Of a stretch of DNA of 64,000 nt, positions 60,163-64,000 are shown piece after piece. Positions within the stretch are counted from its first letter, which is position 1. Each line of letters begins with the position of its first letter. The notes under the pieces were generated by a model. It was given only the letters and a program-made list of their open reading frames with translations. It ran no database searches and was not told the origin of the DNA. Made by a program: the position numbers and the translations under genes. The DNA lies in assembly GCA_022827095.1 (NCBI GenBank), contig JAJDTP010000021.1, positions 384,771 to 448,770 on the forward strand. The letters are read 5' to 3'. Source of the stretch: Dehalococcoidia bacterium. Its GTDB lineage: Bacteria > Chloroflexota > Dehalococcoidia > Lucifugimonadales > UBA3495.

Positions 60163-61434
60163 ATGAATAGTATGCCTCAAGGCGCGCTGGCCGGCCTCAA
60201 AGTACTGGACTTCACCCACTACGTGGCTGGTCCATACTGCACCAAGCTGCTGGCCGATTACGGCGCGGAAGTGATCAAGGTGGAACGGCCGCCCGATGGC
60301 GACGGATCTCGCCGCATGGGGCCGTACCCGGGCGATGAACCTCATCCGGAAAAATGCGCCCAATTCCTGCACCTCAACACCAACAAGCGCGGCATCGCCG
60401 TCGACCTGAAACAGACCGGAGCCGCCGAAATCGTAGAGCGACTGGCCACGTGGGCTGACATCGTCGTTGAGAACTACCGGCCCGGGGTTGCCGACCGGTT
60501 AGGGATCGGATACGAACGCCTGAGCAGCGTCAATCCCGGGATCGTATACACCAGCATCTCGAACTTCGGCCAAACGGGTCCCTATCGGGACTATCGTGGC
60601 TCGGAGATCGTTTTCTACGGCATGGGCGGGGAGATGCACTCCACGGGACTGGCGGACCGCGAGCCGCTGAAGCTGGGCGGCAACGTTGGCCTCTACCAGG
60701 CGGGCGCGGTTGCCGCGGTTGGCACCATGGGAGCGGTGCTAGCGGGTTCCTTCTACATGTATGAAGACGCGGACGAGGCGATTGGGCAGCGCATCGACGT
60801 GTCCATCCTGGAAACGCAGCTGGGGTCGGTTGACCGGCGGCAAAGCGCGTTATTGGCATACCAGTACACCGGGGAGTTGAGCCACCGGCCGGCATCGGGC
60901 GGATCCGGCGGGTACCCGAACGCCGTTTATCCGTGTTCGGACGGGTACCTCCAGATCAACGGCAGCCGGATGTATTTCCCCAGGGCCGTAGCGATGCTGA
61001 GCGATCCGCCGGAGTTGGGCACAGATCGCTGGAAGGACCCAGCTTCCCAGGGCAACACAGAAATGCAGGAAGAGTTCGAAGCGGAATATTTCCTGCCATG
61101 GATACTCGAGCGCACCAAGGCTGATGCCTGGAGCGCGGCCCAGGAGAACCGAGTGCTGTCAGGGCCGATCAACACGATGGCAGACCTGGACGTGGACCCA
61201 TCGTTCAATTCGCGGGGCGTGTTCGCCGAGGGAGACCACCCGGTCGCGGGGCGAATGAGGTACCCGGGCCGTCCCTTCATCATGAACGGTTCGCCGTGGC
61301 GGTTGCGCAGGACGGCGCCGTTGCTGGGGCAGCACACAGCAGAGGTTTTGGAGGAACTCGGCTACGACGACGCCGAAATTACTGCCTTCGTTGATGGCGG
61401 CGTCGCTTTCACGAAATCCAGTCAGACCGACTAG
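60163..61434 (+). CDS. CaiB/BaiF family III CoA-transferase-like, catalytic Asp replaced
   Basis: A 423-residue class III CoA-transferase. The start is normal (ALAGLKVLDFTHYVAGPYCTKLLADYGAEVIKVERP), followed by LNTNKRGIAVDLK, VVENYRPGVADRLGIGY and SISNFGQTGPY. The segment that should carry the catalytic Asp (family GDxxxG) reads LGGNVGLYQAGAVAAVG, with L177 in its place. The active-site Asp forms the acyl anhydride in true transferases, so another activity or loss of activity is possible. ATG 60163 chosen; GTG 60148 is an alternative. Confidence 0.85.
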   Translation: MNSMPQGALAGLKVLDFTHYVAGPYCTKLLADYGAEVIKVERPPDGDGSRRMGPYPGDEPHPEKCAQFLHLNTNKRGIAVDLKQTGAAEIVERLATWADIVVENYRPGVADRLGIGYERLSSVNPGIVYTSISNFGQTGPYRDYRGSEIVFYGMGGEMHSTGLADREPLKLGGNVGLYQAGAVAAVGTMGAVLAGSFYMYEDADEAIGQRIDVSILETQLGSVDRRQSALLAYQYTGELSHRPASGGSGGYPNAVYPCSDGYLQINGSRMYFPRAVAMLSDPPELGTDRWKDPASQGNTEMQEEFEAEYFLPWILERTKADAWSAAQENRVLSGPINTMADLDVDPSFNSRGVFAEGDHPVAGRMRYPGRPFIMNGSPWRLRRTAPLLGQHTAEVLEELGYDDAEITAFVDGGVAFTKSSQTD

Positions 61435-61485
61435 CCAACTCGCACTTTTCGCCAACGGCGTGGCATACGAAGGGGACATCATCAA

Positions 61486-61899
61486 ATGGAAATAGCAGTC
61501 ACCATCGCAGCCGTCGCGGTAACCGTGTTGTGCGGCGTGATTGCCATCGCTGTAATCGTCACGCTGCCCAAGGTATGGCGCATCCTCGGCAACGTAGAAA
61601 CCGCCTCTGCATCTGCCGCCAAAGTGACGGCCGATTTGGCGGATGTTTCCCCAAGCATCGCAGCCAATCTGGACGCTGCTGCGACTGATACTGCCAAAGC
61701 CGCGTCAAATGCAGAGAAAACAACCGGCGATTTCGCTGTAGCGGCCGCTAACATAAGAGCCCTATCATCCCTTGATGTAAGAGCAATCGTGATGGCCGTC
61801 GCACAAGGCAATCTTTCGTCAGTAAAAGACTTGGCACGGCTGGTTGCAGAAAAGGGGTGGGTGAACTTGCCCAATCCTTTCCGACGTGGCGGGAACTAG
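61486..61899 (+). CDS. Small membrane-anchored coiled-coil protein
   Basis: A 137-residue protein with one N-terminal membrane segment (VTIAAVAVTVLCGVIAIAVIVTL) followed by an Ala/Thr/Asp-rich, heptad-like stretch (ASASAAKVTADLADVSPSIAANLDAAATDTAKAASNAEK), and a short basic tail. This resembles DUF948-type proteins of unknown function. It lies between two CoA-transferase genes on the same strand. Confidence 0.7.
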   Translation: MEIAVTIAAVAVTVLCGVIAIAVIVTLPKVWRILGNVETASASAAKVTADLADVSPSIAANLDAAATDTAKAASNAEKTTGDFAVAAANIRALSSLDVRAIVMAVAQGNLSSVKDLARLVAEKGWVNLPNPFRRGGN

Positions 61900-61963
61900 C
61901 CCTTGTCGGGCGTCAGTTCTATGACGAGTTTCACGTCCCCCCAACACTAACCATAACGCCGAT

Positions 61964-63274
61964 ATGGAATCGACTATGCCTCGCCTGCCGCTGGAAAGTC
62001 TGCGCGTCCTGGAAATCACCGTGGTGTGGGCGGGTCCCTACTGCGGCTCGTTCCTAGCCGACCTGGGAGCGGAGGTGATCCGCGTCGAGTCCACCAAGAC
62101 CTTCGTGCCCTTGACACGAGGGGCCGCGCCGCACCTGTCCCAGGCGGTGATCGACAACCTGCCGCTGTACTCGGGCGGCACGCCGGGACGAGTACCGGGC
62201 GATCGGCCTTTCAACCGCTCGCCGATGTTCAACTCCCACGCCCGCAACAAGAAGAGCATGACCGTGAACCTGCTGGATCCTGGAGGACGCGAGATCTTCG
62301 ACCGGCTGGTGGCGATCAGCGACGTGCTGATCGAGAACAACCCCACCGAAACGATGGAAAAGCTCGGCATCTCCTACGAATCGCTGCGCGCGGTCAAGGA
62401 CGACATCATCATGCTCCGGATGCCGGCTTACGGAAGCGACGGCCCCTATCGTGACTACCGGGCCCACGGCGTGCACATCGAAGGCGTCGTCGGGCACACT
62501 ATGTTGCGAGGATACGAGGACACCGATCCGTCCTACAACACCACCGTACTGATGTCCGACGCGGCTGGAGGAGCGCAGGGAGCGTTTGCGGTGCTGGCCG
62601 CGCTCCGGCACCGAAAAAGGACGGGTGAGGGCCAACTGGTGGAACTGGGCCAGGCGGAGAACGTGTTCCCGTTCCTCGGCGAGTACTACCTGGATTACGC
62701 GATGAACGGCCGCATTCACGGGACGCTGGGCAACCGCCACCCCCGGGCCTTGCAGAACTGCTATCCGTGCGCCGGTGAGAACCGGTGGGTGGTCATCACG
62801 GTTTACGACAGCGACCAATGGATGGCGCTGTGCGACGTGATCGGCGCGACGAACCTGAAGAGCGACCCGGAGCTGGCGAGCGCGGAGGGGCGGCACGCCC
62901 GGCAAGCCGAAATCGATCCGGTGATCGAAACGTGGACGCGCGGCCGTTCGCCGGAAGCCGCGATGCGCGCCCTGCAGGATCAGGGTATCGCCGCGGGGAT
63001 CGTGATGAACCAGGCCGACGCTTTCGCCGACCCGCACATCAAATCGCGCGAGTTCTTCCGCGAAGCATACCAGGAGGACTGCGGCACCCATCTATATCCC
63101 GGCCCGTTGTACAAGATGTCGGAGACGCCATTGGGAATCCACCGTGGCCCGGTGATGTTCGGGCAGGACAATGAGTACGTCTATCGCGAACTGCTGGGCT
63201 ACTCTGCTGCGGAGTACGAGGAGTTCGTGGCAGCCGGGCACGTGGGAACGGACTACGCGCCCGGGGTTGGCTGA
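61964..63274 (+). CDS. CaiB/BaiF family III CoA-transferase
   Basis: A 436-residue class III CoA-transferase. Visible are LRVLEITVVWAGPYCGSFLADLGAEVIRVE, ARNKKSMTVNLLDPGGREIF, VLIENNPTETMEKLGISYE and MLRMPAYGSDGPY. The catalytic Asp is well placed as D199 in LMSDAAGGAQGAFAV. Substrate unknown. An in-frame ATG at 61976 is an alternative start. Unlike its neighbour at 60163, the active site is complete. A hairpin follows the gene. Confidence 0.9.
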   Translation: MESTMPRLPLESLRVLEITVVWAGPYCGSFLADLGAEVIRVESTKTFVPLTRGAAPHLSQAVIDNLPLYSGGTPGRVPGDRPFNRSPMFNSHARNKKSMTVNLLDPGGREIFDRLVAISDVLIENNPTETMEKLGISYESLRAVKDDIIMLRMPAYGSDGPYRDYRAHGVHIEGVVGHTMLRGYEDTDPSYNTTVLMSDAAGGAQGAFAVLAALRHRKRTGEGQLVELGQAENVFPFLGEYYLDYAMNGRIHGTLGNRHPRALQNCYPCAGENRWVVITVYDSDQWMALCDVIGATNLKSDPELASAEGRHARQAEIDPVIETWTRGRSPEAAMRALQDQGIAAGIVMNQADAFADPHIKSREFFREAYQEDCGTHLYPGPLYKMSETPLGIHRGPVMFGQDNEYVYRELLGYSAAEYEEFVAAGHVGTDYAPGVG

Positions 63275-63304
63275 TCTTTCGGGGTTAACTGCCGCGGGAA
63301 CGAC

Positions 63305-63332
63305 AGAGGACGGGATGGTAACCCCGTCCTCT
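63305..63332. terminator. Hairpin after CoA-transferase gene
   Basis: AGAGGACGGG (63305-63314) pairs with CCCGTCCTCT (63323-63332) around an 8-base loop, 31 bp after the stop codon. There is no U-run, so termination is only likely. Confidence 0.55.
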
Positions 63333-63395
63333 ACAAATTCCATGGCCGGTGTTAGGATAATGCGAAACCCGGAACCCCCGGAACGAGGTATTGCC

Positions 63396-64000
63396 ATGCC
63401 TACCAAACGGATCGGCATCCACGCGGGAGCGCCGAACGCCGAAGCCTCACTGGATCTCATGCGCCGCGCCGAAGCGGCCGGCGCTCACGCTGCCTGGCTC
63501 ACCACCGGCGGCACCGGCCTCGACGCGCTGACCCTGTTCGCGGCGGCGGCGGTGCAGACGGACAGCATCGTGTTCGGGACGTCCATTGTCCCGACCTACC
63601 CCCGGCATCCCATCGTGGCGGCCCAGCAAGTACAGGTGCTGGACCAGTTGGCGCCCGGACGGCTGCGCCTGGGAGTAGGGCCGAGCCACCGGCCGACCAT
63701 GCGGTCGATGTTCGGCTTCAACCTCCGCGCTCCGCTGACCAACCTGCGCGAGTACCTGCAGATCCTGCGGGCGCTGTTGCACGAAGGATCGGTGGACTTC
63801 GACGGCCAGGAATATACGGCCCACGCCAGCATTCCCCGCCCGGTGGACGTGCCCGTGATGGCTTCGGCGCTTCAGGAAGGCTCGTACGAACTGTGCGGAG
63901 AGCTCGCCGACGGCGCAATCAGCTGGGTGAGCCCGGCGGTTTACCTGCGGGACAAGGCGTTGCCGGCCATGCGCCGGGGATCGGACCAGGCCGGGCGGGA
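63396..64000 (+). CDS. LLM-class flavin-dependent oxidoreductase, N-terminal part (runs off window)
   Basis: The first 201 residues of a luciferase-like monooxygenase-fold protein. Its frame is open to the window end. Expected landmarks are GIHAGAPNAEASLDLMRRAEAAG, FGTSIVPTYPRHPIVAAQQ, LDQLAPGRLRLGVGPSH and LREYLQILRALLHEG. Such enzymes use reduced flavin or F420; the substrate cannot be told. ATG 63396 has GAGGT 7 bases upstream. Confidence 0.85.
   Translation, partial: MPTKRIGIHAGAPNAEASLDLMRRAEAAGAHAAWLTTGGTGLDALTLFAAAAVQTDSIVFGTSIVPTYPRHPIVAAQQVQVLDQLAPGRLRLGVGPSHRPTMRSMFGFNLRAPLTNLREYLQILRALLHEGSVDFDGQEYTAHASIPRPVDVPVMASALQEGSYELCGELADGAISWVSPAVYLRDKALPAMRRGSDQAGR

Noticed and set aside
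1-64000. tRNA, rRNA, CRISPR or prophage features
   Set aside because: No cloverleaf arms, no regularly spaced repeats and no phage or integrase genes were seen. The GGGGCGA palindromes are dispersed, not arrayed.

Overview
The window is GC-rich bacterial chromosome, densely packed with genes. Frequent GTG and TTG starts, a [4Fe-4S]-type PurF, an Oxa1-type YidC without a large periplasmic domain, luciferase-like flavin and F420-type oxidoreductases, CaiB/BaiF CoA-transferases, a DUF1501/DUF1800 pair and an LRR lipoprotein of a type common in Chloroflexota together suggest a Chloroflexota lineage, perhaps a SAR202-like or Dehalococcoidia relative. This is inference from gene content, not a phylogeny. 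No rRNA, tRNA, CRISPR array, prophage or recognisable transposase was seen.

Layout: (1) 1-9.0 kb, minus strand: one long gene array running rpmH-rnpA-yidD-PQQ-like lipoprotein-yidC-jag(khpB)-purF-purM-small protein-purH-exonuclease-SDR, so a ribosome/membrane-insertion cluster is followed directly by purine synthesis genes. (2) 9.2-17 kb: mixed metabolic genes (alpha/beta hydrolase, mycothiol-type formaldehyde dehydrogenase, nucleoside hydrolase, peroxiredoxin, gamma-glutamyltransferase, haloacid dehalogenase, luciferase-like oxidoreductase). (3) 17.1-21 kb: pstC-pstA-pstB-phoU without pstS; PstC carries an apparent fibronectin-III-like domain in its first extracytoplasmic loop. (4) 21-23.9 kb: siroheme sulfite/nitrite reductase plus hemD, behind a consensus promoter, a structured leader and an intrinsic terminator, which looks like an attenuator or riboswitch. 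(5) 23.9-34.4 kb, minus: cupin, radC, two tandem aminoglycoside-phosphotransferase-fold kinases, a ThDP enzyme, a hydrolase, and a metF-acpS-nnr-PPOX group. (6) 34.5-39 kb: small regulatory-looking genes (DUF167, dual-specificity phosphatase, two short zinc ribbons, a stand-alone JAMM protein), a Na/Ca exchanger, leuB and a repeat-filled gap. (7) 39.4-47.3 kb, plus: DUF1501-DUF1800-NHL-glcD-glcE-glcF, a possible surface/oxidation module. (8) 47.3-54.5 kb, minus: a small DUF2283 gene pair, class V aminotransferase, SDR, nuclease lipoprotein, and trpD-trpC-trpF-trpB, with the nuclease gene where trpA would usually stand. (9) 54.5-64 kb: Uma2 nuclease, a frameshifted LRR-ankyrin lipoprotein gene lying between two copies of a 32-bp direct repeat that is also the 5' end of an amidohydrolase gene, a prolyl oligopeptidase, and two CoA-transferases.

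The most promising leads are the PstC-FN3 architecture, the LRR-ankyrin insertion with its 32-bp duplication, the leader before the sulfite reductase, the 107-bp out-of-frame overlap of yidC and jag, and several enzymes that lack their family's catalytic residue. Short palindromes with GGGGCGA/TCGCCCC arms and GGGAATC-type repeats punctuate gene ends.
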